From NCBI GenBank assembly GCA_904063045.1, contig CAJFCJ010000028.1, forward strand, positions 310,001-374,000: a stretch of DNA of 64,000 bases. The letters run 5' to 3'. Below, piece after piece: positions 1-10,097 of the stretch (the stretch's first letter is position 1; each line of letters opens with the position of its first letter). The stretch comes from Dimorphilus gyrociliatus. Its lineage: Eukaryota > Annelida > Polychaeta > Dinophilidae. A program made the position numbers and the translations under genes. The notes below the pieces were generated by a model. That model did not search any database, was not told the origin of the DNA, and was given only the letters and a program-made list of their open reading frames with translations.

Positions 1-808
1 ATAAAGATTGCAATATATCTTTTACTATCATCTTATTTAATTCTTACAATTTTATGATTTACGTATTAGCTATGATTGATGTAGGGATTATTCATATTGT
101 TGGGTTATTCTATCGCTGTTGAATACTCAAGGCGTGTCCATAAAAACGATCGATCAAAGATTATTCACTTTTTTATATTATTTAACTTTTGTACACAGAT
201 TTTTTTCAGTAAATTAGACCTAGTTTTACGGTAATAAATAACGTTTATTTATTGCAGTAACGCACCGCATCAATCTACAGCTTCTAACAATTCAAATACG
301 AATTGGCGCCAAAAGATATCAGTACAAGATAAGGGAAAAGGGAGCGGAGCTCTCCAACCAAGGAACCGTTAAGGCCTATTTCTTTTCTTCTTTTCATTAT
401 CAGTTTGATGAGATGAAAGAAATAATTAAGACAGGCTAGCGCAAAGTACATCTCATCAAAACTTTCGATTAAAAATACTATACGTAGAGAGAGAGAGAAC
501 TAAAAAAGGATAGAGAAGAAAAGTGAAAGAAACAGCAATACAAATAAATAAAGGATTAAAGAAACTATACAAGAGTGGAAAGAATATATATATATATATA
601 AATTTATGAATTTTCACATTATTGATTATCATACATAATAAATATAAATATAATTTATTATGCAATAAACTCAGTCAATTGTTAAATACATTTCTCTTTT
701 TTTAACACTAATATATATATATATACAAGACATACTATATACATCTATTAATTTATCTCTTATCTTACCCCTTCTCTCCGCTTTTCCCCCTCTTGTTCAC
801 TATCTGCC

Positions 809-810
<2 letters not shown>

Positions 811-844
<34 letters not shown>
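811..844. repeat. (CT)n microsatellite
   Basis: An uninterrupted CT dinucleotide run of about 34 bases. It produces spurious Leu-Ser and Arg-Glu open frames on the two strands. Confidence 0.95.
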
Positions 845-847
<3 letters not shown>

Positions 848-1679
848 AACTTACGTCTTTCTTCCCCTATTTCTCTTTCTCTCTTACACATACTTTCAAC
901 TCCTACTTCTCCTCCCTCTTTTTTTCCCTTAGTATACAGATTACCCTTCATCGTACGTTAGCTTATATTGTTAATTGTACGAAAATCTTGACAAATTATA
1001 GTTTATATTGATCGATTAAGTGGAAAAAAATGTAGAAGAAATTGAAAAATAATTAGGGAAAGTGGTAGTTTTGGACGACTAGGCCTATGAACTAAGCGAA
1101 TTAGAGCGGGCTTGCAAGGAATAAACAAATTGTAACAAATTAACGAGATAACAAATATATACAAAACCTGGGAAAAGGGCAAATCGAGGAATATACAGGC
1201 TTTATAAAATCTATTGAAAACCAACCGAAAAAACGTTCTATTTGTAATAAGTTGTCAGTCTTATGTAAATATTACAGCGAATGAGAAAAAGAAAATATTA
1301 AGCTAAAAAAAAAAAGAATGAGAGTTTTCCCATTTTGCAGTAGCTTTTCAAATTTATTTTCCTTTTAAAACTTTTAATTAAGTTTCCTACGACAAAAAAG
1401 CAAAAAATAAAACTATGTTCAAAATACGAACCTTTCGCAAAGGATGTCGGAGAAAAACTGCAAAGTAATGCTATCCCAACGACGACCGTCGCGCTACTGC
1501 AAAAAAACGATAGACTGGATATTTCTACTGCAATAGACAGCAATAGCGCCTCACTGCCCGAGAAAAAATGTTGAAAGCTTAATTAGGTTAGATTAGTAGG
1601 ACTGAGGAGGGTCTTATGAATATTAAATAGATCTAAAATTCGAATCATGTCTTTCGGACTGTTTGTTGGCGGTTAAATC

Positions 1680-1790
1680 GTGTTCGATCCCAGTCACGTG
1701 ATACGACTACAATTGATTAATAGGGGACGTCACTCTCAGGAGACGTTTAGCGAGCGTCAACGTTCACGAGTGAGAATTCGACTAGATACT
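1680..1790. promoter_or_regulatory. Possible promoter block (E-box and CRE-like)
   Basis: This block is less AT-rich than its surroundings. It has a CACGTG E-box within GTCACGTGA at 1693-1701 and a CRE-like GACGTCAC at about 1727-1734. That combination resembles promoters elsewhere in this window, but no gene can be attached to it with confidence. The only nearby coding-like sequence is at 2185-2295. Confidence 0.3.
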
Positions 1791-2184
1791 GATAGACGAA
1801 ATATATCAAGCTTACGACTTGTGACCTTTCAATTGATGTAGTAGTAAATTTGATAAAACCGTTTTGTACTGTATGGATAATATACCATTCATAAATCTTA
1901 AAGCATAGAAAGTATCAAGATATATATATATATATAAATTTATATATATATATATAGGATTGTTAGTTGAAGATCCTTTCCATTCAGAAGACAAGAATAA
2001 GAAGTCTTCCTCAAAAAATTTAATTAAAGAGTAGTTTCAAACGTTTGTCACGAACAAGATCTCAGTATACTTTCTAGAAATATATATATATATATACAGA
2101 ACAGTTTTTACTATGTGTATTTATAGTATTTCCTTTCTTTATATATCTATATATAGAATATCCAATATTTCCAGCACACAGAGA

Positions 2185-2295
2185 ATGAAATTTTTGATAG
2201 ATCGTAAACTCACTGGGGTGGTTCAACAAGATACCGCCGATAAGGTGAAACTAATCAATATTTCGGAGCGTTTCGGCATACCAGAGACAACTTAA
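2185..2295 (+). other. Short coding-like block, possible HTH remnant
   Basis: A 36-codon frame starts at ATG 2185, just after an acceptor-like CAG, and ends at 2295. Its end reads ISERFGIPETT. Beyond the stop, in the same frame, LKDYRR follows after two stops and one further codon. Together these resemble the second half of a Pipsqueak/CENP-B-type helix-turn-helix (FGIP-x-T-T-L-x-D-Y). It could be a decayed DNA-binding or transposase fragment, a terminal exon, or chance. No flanking exons or terminal repeats are visible, so the call is weak. Confidence 0.2.
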
Positions 2296-3134
2296 TGCTA
2301 ACTAAAAGATTATAGAAGGATGCTCTACTGCCATATATAATAAAAGCAGCTAAAGGAATGACAAAAGAGTTAATATATCTACACTAATAATATAACCTTT
2401 TGAATAATTGTATATGACTTTCTATATAGTAGATTTTAAACAGAATTGACTAGGAAATTTCTTCTCTTTCTGTCTATTCTTCCTTCCTTTCTTAGAGTAA
2501 TAACCCAATTTTTCCCTATTATAATTTCATCATACTATCTCTTTGTCCTCATTTTTAATCGTTTTATATAATTAATTATGTAAGTAAATATAGTTTCTAG
2601 AAAGTAATACACTAAAAAGCCTAGTATTGGGAAATTATCAATTTATAAACCGATTGGGAATTAGTATTCTGTAATCCAACTGTGGAAGTTTTTCCTGAAA
2701 GGAGTCAAGTTGCAAATTACTGAATAATTTATCTTTTATCTGTTGTTTTTTCTTTAATAAGTAACTTTTAAGTAAAGAAAAAAAAGATTAAAACACTTGA
2801 AAAAGAATGATTTGTAATGAATAATTAACTCTAGTTTCTCTTTTGCTTTTTCTCTTTCTCTTCTCTTCGTTTAAGGCCATTTATCTCATCTCTTTTTGCT
2901 TTCTGTTCTATCCCTCTTTCTTTACCTCTCCTTCTTTTCTTTCTCTTTCTCTTTCTCTTTTTCTCTCTCTCTCTCTCTCATCTTTCAATCCTCTTCAAGA
3001 ATCATTAAATATTTAGAATCTTGACGGTGTAGAAACGAGGTTTCTAAATGTTGGGTCACATGACCTTTGAAGTTCTAGTAAATTTAACTACTAGTATGCC
3101 TTGAAATAAAACAAACAGTGAAAGTATTTCAACG

Positions 3135-3212
3135 ATGAGAGAGAGAGGGAGAGACCCTAGGGGAGAAACAGAAAGAGGGGGGGAGGGGAGGGGAGGAGAG
3201 ATGAGGGTAGAG
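3135..3212. repeat. Polypurine tract with G-quadruplex potential
   Basis: An almost pure GA tract on the + strand. About 3177-3197 contains consecutive runs of three or more Gs separated by single bases, which fits a parallel G-quadruplex. A CT-rich tract on the same strand at about 2880-2982 could pair with it. Confidence 0.7.
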
Positions 3213-5790
3213 AAAGAGTATTTAACGTAGAATCAATTGACGTGTAACATTACATTTGATAACTGACTATAATGCGGGTAAATATCATTAATATTCTATT
3301 AATAGTTGAATTTTTTATATAGTATACGACGTTTTTTTGTTTTAAAAAAAAACAGAAAAAACCATTCATCTAAAATAAAAACTAATCTTATTAATAATGA
3401 ATTTATCAAATACAGCGTTGTTTCCACTAATAAAACTCTGTTTATAATTATTATTTTACAAGAAGAGTAACTAAATGTCCTTGATAATTATACTGTAACT
3501 GTTTCTATCTTTATATACTGTATACTACGCATTCTATATAGTTTATATATCTTAAAAACTACACTTTCTCAAGTTCATAATTCTTTTGTGATAACGAAAA
3601 TCCAACACTCTTTGATCTGCTCTAAAATTACTGGAACCCTTTTTTTTTTCTTAACTGATATTTATCTAAATCACTCTAATTTCTATTCCTTTTATAGAGA
3701 ACAAAAAAACGTATGTTTTCCTTTAGCAAGAAAAAATCCCTCCTCCTATTACTGAATTTGATAAAGTATTTTTAAAGCTGGTAGGGATAACGCGATTCCT
3801 TTTTCATATATAGTAAGCGTCTAAATTGTTAATACAAATGCTTTCGGTGACTCTAATCCTTTAAGAATGTTATTGAAACTGGCGAAAAAAAAATATTTAT
3901 AAACATCGAGTCAACAACCAGGCGTCTAATTGATTAACAGTTGCAGATCAAATATTAAGGAAGTAACGAGACGTTTCATGTTATTCGTGCTTCATTAGCG
4001 TCTAATTTCCAACGCCAACAATTGTCAATACATTCTATAAACATTAGATTTTTTTTACTATGAAAAAATCTTTTCATGAATACTACTAATTACGATCAAT
4101 CTACCGATAGATGTCAATAATAGCATTATAGTTTTTAAAAGAAGGAAGATGCGCAAGATGTCACTGTTGAGTTCGTTATTCCTGATGTTATAATATGAAA
4201 ATAAGCTAAAATTCTTTTTATAAAAGGTTATAGAATCAGTTCAAAGATCGAAATTTAGTAGAAATCCATAATACGTTTATCGGACTATATATATTTAATA
4301 CTTATAAAAAAAATGAATTAACCAGATAATATTAGCATGTAAAGAAACGGTCATGAAATTCTCGTTATCATTTCTCCGCAATTCTATCAAAGATAGTCCA
4401 ACTAGAGGGAAAATTGGGATAATAAACAAATGTGTAAGAAAATTAAACAAATCTTGTTTAAATAATCTTGTACAAACGAATGTTTTCGATGAAAATCCTT
4501 ATTCTACTTTGAAATGTAATAGTTACTTTACTTCAAAATAAAGAAATTTCTACTTGAAAAAACACTGTACTTTATCAAATGACCTACGAAAGTAGATATT
4601 GAATAGAATTCTACCAGGTTTATTTCTTTAATTACGCAGAAAAACGTTCTTTGTATATATACCTACTTTTTTCCTTTTATAGAGTTTATCGAACTATTTC
4701 TTTTTTATCCCTCTCAAAGTATCCTCCACCCACTCCTTTCGGTGCTATCCTCTCAACTCCATAAAAAGATACAAATGCGCAATCATTTCGATATTTTTTT
4801 TTAATCTACCGAGAGGTTCCTTAAAGAGCTTTATATGTTTAAAAAGGATAGAGGGATAAGGGAAGATCAAGGATTGACAGTTAAAAATGGGAGTGAAATA
4901 CTTTGCTCTTCGATTTCAAATAGCTTAAGTTTCCTAGACGTACAATTTTTTTCCGTTTTCACTAATGTAGAGATGAAAGAGTGGAATTTTATCGAAACTG
5001 AACGTCTTCTTTGATACTATTATATTAGATTTACTTTTCAGAAAATACCAGTGCTTGTATACTTCCTAAATAGTTTTCAAATTTCTTAATTGAGCAGCTA
5101 TTTTTTTCTTCTAAACTCTATCTAATTTAAAATGTATGGTATTAGTCTTTCTAAGCTTAGTCTATTTGTAAATAGTTAAAAATTTATATTAATTGGTTTT
5201 AATACAGGAATTCTCTCTCTCTCTCTTTCTCTTTCGTGTTCTTTTCCCTCTCTCCTTTTCTAATAATACTCTATAATTAATTTAAATGAAAACTAAAGAA
5301 AATTTTACTTTTTAACATCAATTTAATTAATGTTTGAATCAATTTAATAATAATCTAATATTTTGTTTTCCTACAAACCTAATCAATTTATTAGTTTGTT
5401 ACGTGACTCTTTCGTTTATTCTATTTATTTCACTTTCGTAATTTCTTATAAGTTAAAAGGAAATGTGTAAATACCTTTTTGCAGTTTATACACAGATAAT
5501 CACTTAATCTCTTAAAAGACGATAAGATCCAGCCGCCTATGCTATAAAAAACATATTAGAGTCTACACCTGCACTGTAATATATATATTGTTTATATTCA
5601 AGTATATAAAAAGGGAATAAGGTTTCCACTGCGTTTACTTCCCTTACGTAGGCTAAACTTACTACATTTCTAACATAGTAATGGAAAAGATAAGAAATTT
5701 GATATTTTCGTTTCATTTTTGATAAAGCTCACTAAATTCGAAGTAAATATAAAGAAAATATTCATTTCGTAGTATACAGCAGACTATAAA

Positions 5791-5838
5791 GTATATATAT
5801 ATATATATATATATATACAGCATATATACAGTATATAT
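5791..5838. repeat. (TA)n microsatellite
   Basis: A TA dinucleotide run of about 26 bases, followed by imperfect TATATA blocks interrupted by CAG and CAT. Confidence 0.9.
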
Positions 5839-6398
5839 ACTTGTATAAGTCTATCTTTAGATAGAATCAAGAATATTCTATTATTTTCGATTTTTTCCAA
5901 TTCATCATCTAGTGATGCATCCTTCTTTAAATATAGAAAATATTCCATATATAATGTATATTTTTAGACTTTTAGGCTTCACTATCATCTTCTCAATTCA
6001 GATTGACTCTTTTTTACAGTTTCCTCTAAGAAGTGTCCAAGAATTGATAAGTTAATTAGCAGCTGCAAAAGCCTTTTTAATTAACAATCACGATTAATTA
6101 CTCTCTTCCTATTTCTTCAAGGTTTTCTTTATTTTCTCTTTCGTCTCTTGTTATTCTGAAAAATAAGCACTTTTCCCTAATGAAAAGAACATAATTTACT
6201 GTAGAATATAAATTAACCTGTAGTTCATTAACAAACAAACATAACGTTACAACGATAGGGCTATATACTTAAAAAAAAATAACAACAACATTTCTATTTT
6301 TTCACCAACTTTATAAATAACGCAAAATTCTTGGTGAACATTGTACTATTGTCTACTAGAGATCTCTTTAAAAAATTTGGCTGTTGTACTTTCATTAT

Positions 6399-6448
6399 CA
6401 CGTGGGTTACGAATGATTATAGACGTAAACAATAGAGGAAGGCACGTG
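6399..6448. promoter_or_regulatory. Paired CACGTG boxes upstream of tetraspanin
   Basis: Perfect CACGTG E-boxes lie at 6399-6404 and 6443-6448, 44 bp apart and about 310-360 bp upstream of the tetraspanin ATG. The sites match bHLH-ZIP factors of the USF/MITF/TFEB type; binding is inferred. Confidence 0.4.
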
Positions 6449-6755
6449 ATAAAATAGAAATTGGTACAAAAGCCAAATTCTTGTTATGTCAAAGGGAGGA
6501 AAATATACTTGAGTAATTTAATAGAGGAAATTTTCTATTTGATTCCCTCCTTATAAAAACACAAACTTGTCATTGAAAGAAAGACTGACTGACTACAAAA
6601 GTATTAAGAATAGAGGCTGGAGGTTAGAGATTGGAAGTGTACAAAAAGTAACACCAGCTGTAAACCGCTAGATGACGCTGTAAAATAAAGGAGAACAAAA
6701 TAAAAGAATTAGAGTCATTAAATATTCAAATGAAATGATTTAAATAGAGAGAATT

Positions 6756-7862
6756 ATGTCTGTTTCAATAAATAGATTAATTCTGATTGCAAAGTCGACT
6801 ACATTTATATTTAGTTTGACAATTTTTATTATTGGTATTGCTATTACCCATACTATGAGACAAACACAAAAACAAACTTTTATAACTGATCAGTTTGTCA
6901 GATTATACGATTTGTTAAATTTATCAGACAGTTTATTAATCATTATCCCAACTTTTGTTATGATGACAGGGATTTCAATGTGTTTAATTGGTTTTCTTGG
7001 TATTATTAGTGGATTATCTTTAAAAAAGAATCTAGTAGTAATTTATATTGTATGTATGATATTACTTATATTTATGCAAGCATTGGGTTTGTTAATTCTT
7101 AGCGCAACGACAAACTATCAAAAACAAGCTTCGAGCTTAGCATCGTTTATTAAGACAAACTATCGCAATAGCTCTGAAGAGAAATGGAAAAAGTTTTCAG
7201 ATTATCTAGACGAAGGGCAAAAAGCATATAACTGTTGTGGAATTATGTCAATTAATGATTATTTTCATAGTTTCTATCACAATTTTACAGGAAAGCTTAA
7301 AATCTTTTTTTTTTTATAAAAAAAAAATCGTTTAACATTTTGCCTATAAATAGGATTTCCCATTCCGTATAGTTGTTGTTATGGAAATGTAACTCACAAT
7401 GATTGTATAGATCAATACAATAGCGGAAAAATTGAAAATATCCGTACAGAAACTTGCTTTAATGCTACGAAATTGAGAATAGAACATTTTAAATCAGTTG
7501 GAAAGGAACTTTTTTGGTGGATTATTATCCTTCAGTTCAATTCAACGATAATAACAGTTTTATTATTTTATAACATTGCAAATAGGACTATGAAATTGGA
7601 GGAAATCTCTTACGACAGCAACAGTAGTAGAAGAGTAGAACAAAGCAAACAAGACACGAAGATAGAATTTATTGATGTTTACAAAAATCCAAATATCTAT
7701 TCCAAACCGTCTCTTGATCAAGAAACTTTTATTAACTCGATTCAAAGTCTATCATCAATGAGTAAAGGATTTTGCACTACATCTGAATCTGACCATCGAA
7801 TTAGTAGACATTCATTTCCAGTGTTCTTTAAATCAATATCCTCTGGTCATTCTATGCTTTGA
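6756..7862 (+). CDS. Tetraspanin
   Basis: Four-pass membrane organiser of the tetraspanin family. I join exons 6756-7269 and 7354-7862, giving 340 aa. TM1 lies at about residues 10-30, TM2 at about 65-90 and TM3 at about 93-120. A large extracellular loop then carries the diagnostic NCCG motif, the second PxSCC-type motif (PIPYSCC, starting just after the splice) and two further Cys. TM4 is at about 240-265. The GT donor at 7270 (phase 1) with the AG at 7352-7353 makes a canonical intron and gives NDYFHRFPIPYSCC; the obvious reading past it ends in a T-run stop. The small first loop and large second loop are normal for the family. The cytoplasmic tail after TM4 is long, at nearly 80 residues and rich in Ser, Lys and Asp/Glu, whereas most tetraspanins have short tails. 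AATAAA follows at 7868. The subfamily cannot be assigned. Confidence 0.9.
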
Positions 7863-9242
7863 AAATCAATAAATATGACTGTAAAAGATAAAAATATTGA
7901 TAATAATAATAATTAATATTAGTTTTATTATTATTATTATTGGAAGCGGGTCACCTTCTCTCTAGGCCCAAGTTTATTTACAAAGGTAGACCTGTGAAAA
8001 TAGACTTTTCTTTCTCGAGAAACTAGAGCACGACTAATGTCTGACAAAGTAAAAATAAATTGCAAATAGAGAAACTAATTCAAATTTCTTTTCTACATTG
8101 TTTTCATTCGGTTCTTTAATATTTGAACAATATTTTTTTTACTTATCGTTGCCTAATCCATAAAAAAGAGCCTACCTTTTTCGCTTTCTTCCCCTTTTTC
8201 GCCTACGTGCAAGAATTTTTTGTTTGTCAGAGAAGATAGATTATTTTCTTTAAAAATCAATTTATATTTAATAAAGACTCTAATAGTTAATTAGCCCTAT
8301 ATTTTTAAATAAATAAATCAAATTATCGAATAATGATTGCCTAAACAAAAGTGCTAATTAATAATATTGAAGGTCACCTTGAGAATTTTAACTTTTTTTT
8401 TTCTTGTTTTTTTTTTAAAGCGTTGATGATGGAAATTTTCGTAAAATTCAAGGTTAACTCATAGATGATAATCTATGTTAACTAGAGTCAAGTATTCATA
8501 ACGGTTCTTTTCTCTTCCTAGCATTACCTCTATTCTTTTGACGTAGTTATAAGTTTATAACATATAGACTTATCACCTATAAAGTATGTTAAAGCTTTTT
8601 CAACTAAAACACTGGTAAAAAATCTATATAATCGTATTATTTCGTCATAGATTATTCACTATGCGTAATTTATTAATATTTAAACACTCTCAAATGATAA
8701 ACTTAATAGATAAGAAAGTTATGAAATGATATTTCGTGGAAAGGATTTATAATTTGTTTTTTTAAAAAAACAAATTAAATTTTAACTTTCTAAATGTTAA
8801 TAATTCTTTAATAACTTTTGTATATAAGAAATTAAAGTTACTTTTTGAACGACTTTAAGGACATTAAAAAAATAAATAAACATTTCTATTCCTATTTATA
8901 ACAATAATAATAATAATAATAATAATGCTTTTAAAAACTCAGTATTTTCACTTTTGTCCTCCTTTTTATTTATCTATTTTGCATATATGCATCTATAAAA
9001 TCAAGTTTTGTATGCCCGAAAAAGACACAAACAAATATAAATAACATATTTATATATTTATTTATACTCTCTGAAGTCATCTTGTTAGATATAAGAATAC
9101 TCTGGAAAAGAATTTGAGGAAGGAAATGTAAGATTTTCTTCTTTGTGTTGAATTATTTGATAAAAACAACAATAGAACGAAGCAGTTTATTTTTTGTGTT
9201 CTGTAAAAATATTCTCCACTTTTTCACTTCTATATTTTCTTA
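7863..9242. other. Intergenic, no gene seen
   Basis: AT-rich spacer between the 3' ends of the tetraspanin gene (+) and the small membrane-protein gene (-). It contains AATAAA at 7868-7873, an AAT/ATT foldback around 7900-7941 that could form a hairpin, and an (AAT)n run near 8903-8926. No credible exon was found. Confidence 0.75.
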
Positions 9243-9711
9243 TCACTTTCGTGTCTTCACAGTGGAAAGTGCTGCTTTTACCAATTTATTGTAAACAGTT
9301 AATGACGTAGCAACGCCAACTCCAATTGGTACTGAGACTATTGCTGCTCTTGGTAATACTCGACATATTGAAGCACATACTGCTAACGTTCCCGAGCTAC
9401 CTGTTTGTTTTTAATAAAGAAAAATTTTTTATCAATGAGGGATTGTAATTTCCAAATGCTTAATTAAAAAAATAACAAGACGGTAACTAAGAGAATTTCT
9501 TACTTATAACACCGGATGAGACGGCGTGAAGTGCTGATCTTTCTATTTGTTCACCCACCCTTCGGTATGAATTCTAAAAAATTGTCGAATTTTACAATTT
9601 ACTTTAATAATTTCTATTTAACTCTGTAATTTCTAATTATATAGATAAATAGTACAGTACCTGGTTAGTAGCGAGATTCTCAGCAATTTGAGCCATAGCT
9701 AGAGGTGCCAT
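9243..9711 (-). CDS. Small hydrophobic protein of unknown function
   Basis: Three exons on the minus strand give about 93 aa. They run from the ATG at 9711 to a donor after CAG near 9661, then about 9575-9508, then about 9402-9243, ending in TGA. The protein starts MAPLAMAQIAENLATNQ. A polar stretch with Arg and Glu follows (SYRRVGEQIERSALHAV), then a long small-residue hydrophobic region of about 40 residues (SSSGTLAVCASICR..., AAIVSVPIGVGVATSLTVY) and a short basic end (TVKTRK). One or two membrane segments are likely. All three splice junctions are canonical and keep frame, which supports a real gene. I do not recognise the family. The frame is open upstream of the ATG, so a longer N-terminus is possible. 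It is divergent to RSF1, with 378 bp between starts. Confidence 0.6.
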
Positions 9712-9825
9712 TATAGTAAAGTAAGTCTCAAAGTTAAAGATTTGACGAGAATAAGTGTAGAGGAATATGACTAGCTCTATTTTGAGGATGGAGATCTTGT
9801 TAATACAAAAGTAACCTTGAATTCT

Positions 9826-9854
9826 CACGTGCCGGAAGTGTTGGCAAGCACGTG
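9826..9854. promoter_or_regulatory. Two CACGTG boxes in the divergent unknown/RSF1 promoter
   Basis: CACGTG occurs at 9826-9831 and 9849-9854, 23 bp apart, about two helical turns. Both lie in the spacer between the small membrane-protein start (9711) and the RSF1 start (10090). An ETS-like CCGGAAGT lies between them, at about 9832-9839. Confidence 0.45.
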
Positions 9855-10085
9855 AATTAACTTCATTGTTTGGCATGGTACCAATCCCCGTAAACTACTT
9901 CCGATTCAGAACGGTGTCCAAATTAGATCAGTCTGTTCACTCCGCAAATATTCTTTTTCAACTATAATAATTAAAATAAAATTATTTTTGAGCGCTTTTT
10001 ATTCTTTTTAGTAATTATAACATTTCTACATAAGAGAATGAAAGCGATTATATTTCTTGCAAATTTACACCACATTAACTGCATT

Positions 10086-10097
10086 CAAAATGGCGGA
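10086..10097 (+). promoter_or_regulatory. TISU/YY1-type element over RSF1 start codon
   Basis: The sequence CAAAATGGCGGA covers the initiator ATG (10090). It matches the TISU consensus SAASATGGCGGC closely and contains the YY1 core. TISU directs initiation on mRNAs with very short 5' leaders. Confidence 0.55.

Larger units (their letters stand above)
1..6755. other. Gene-free AT-rich stretch with simple repeats
   Basis: No multi-exon gene with a recognisable protein can be built here on either strand. Open frames are short, low in complexity and mostly follow CT, GA or TA repeats. The stretch holds a CT run near 811-844, pyrimidine-rich DNA near 2820-2985, purine-rich DNA near 3135-3212 and a TA run near 5792-5817. 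Two places stand out and are listed separately: a less AT-rich block at about 1680-1790, and a short coding-like block at 2185-2295. The 3' part could hold untranslated sequence or regulatory DNA of the tetraspanin gene. Confidence 0.7.

Noticed and set aside
811-844. Tandem repeat as a CRISPR-like or satellite array
   Set aside because: It is a plain dinucleotide microsatellite with no spacers.
4353-4541. 62-codon + strand frame starting MKFSLSFLRNS
   Set aside because: It looks superficially like a secreted peptide, but the N-terminus is not a good signal sequence and there is no promoter or splice context.
7289-7353. Tetraspanin intron read as a non-canonical GA-AG or GC-AG intron
   Set aside because: A GT donor at 7270 in phase 1 gives a canonical intron and keeps the PIPYSCC motif in frame, so no unusual splicing is needed.
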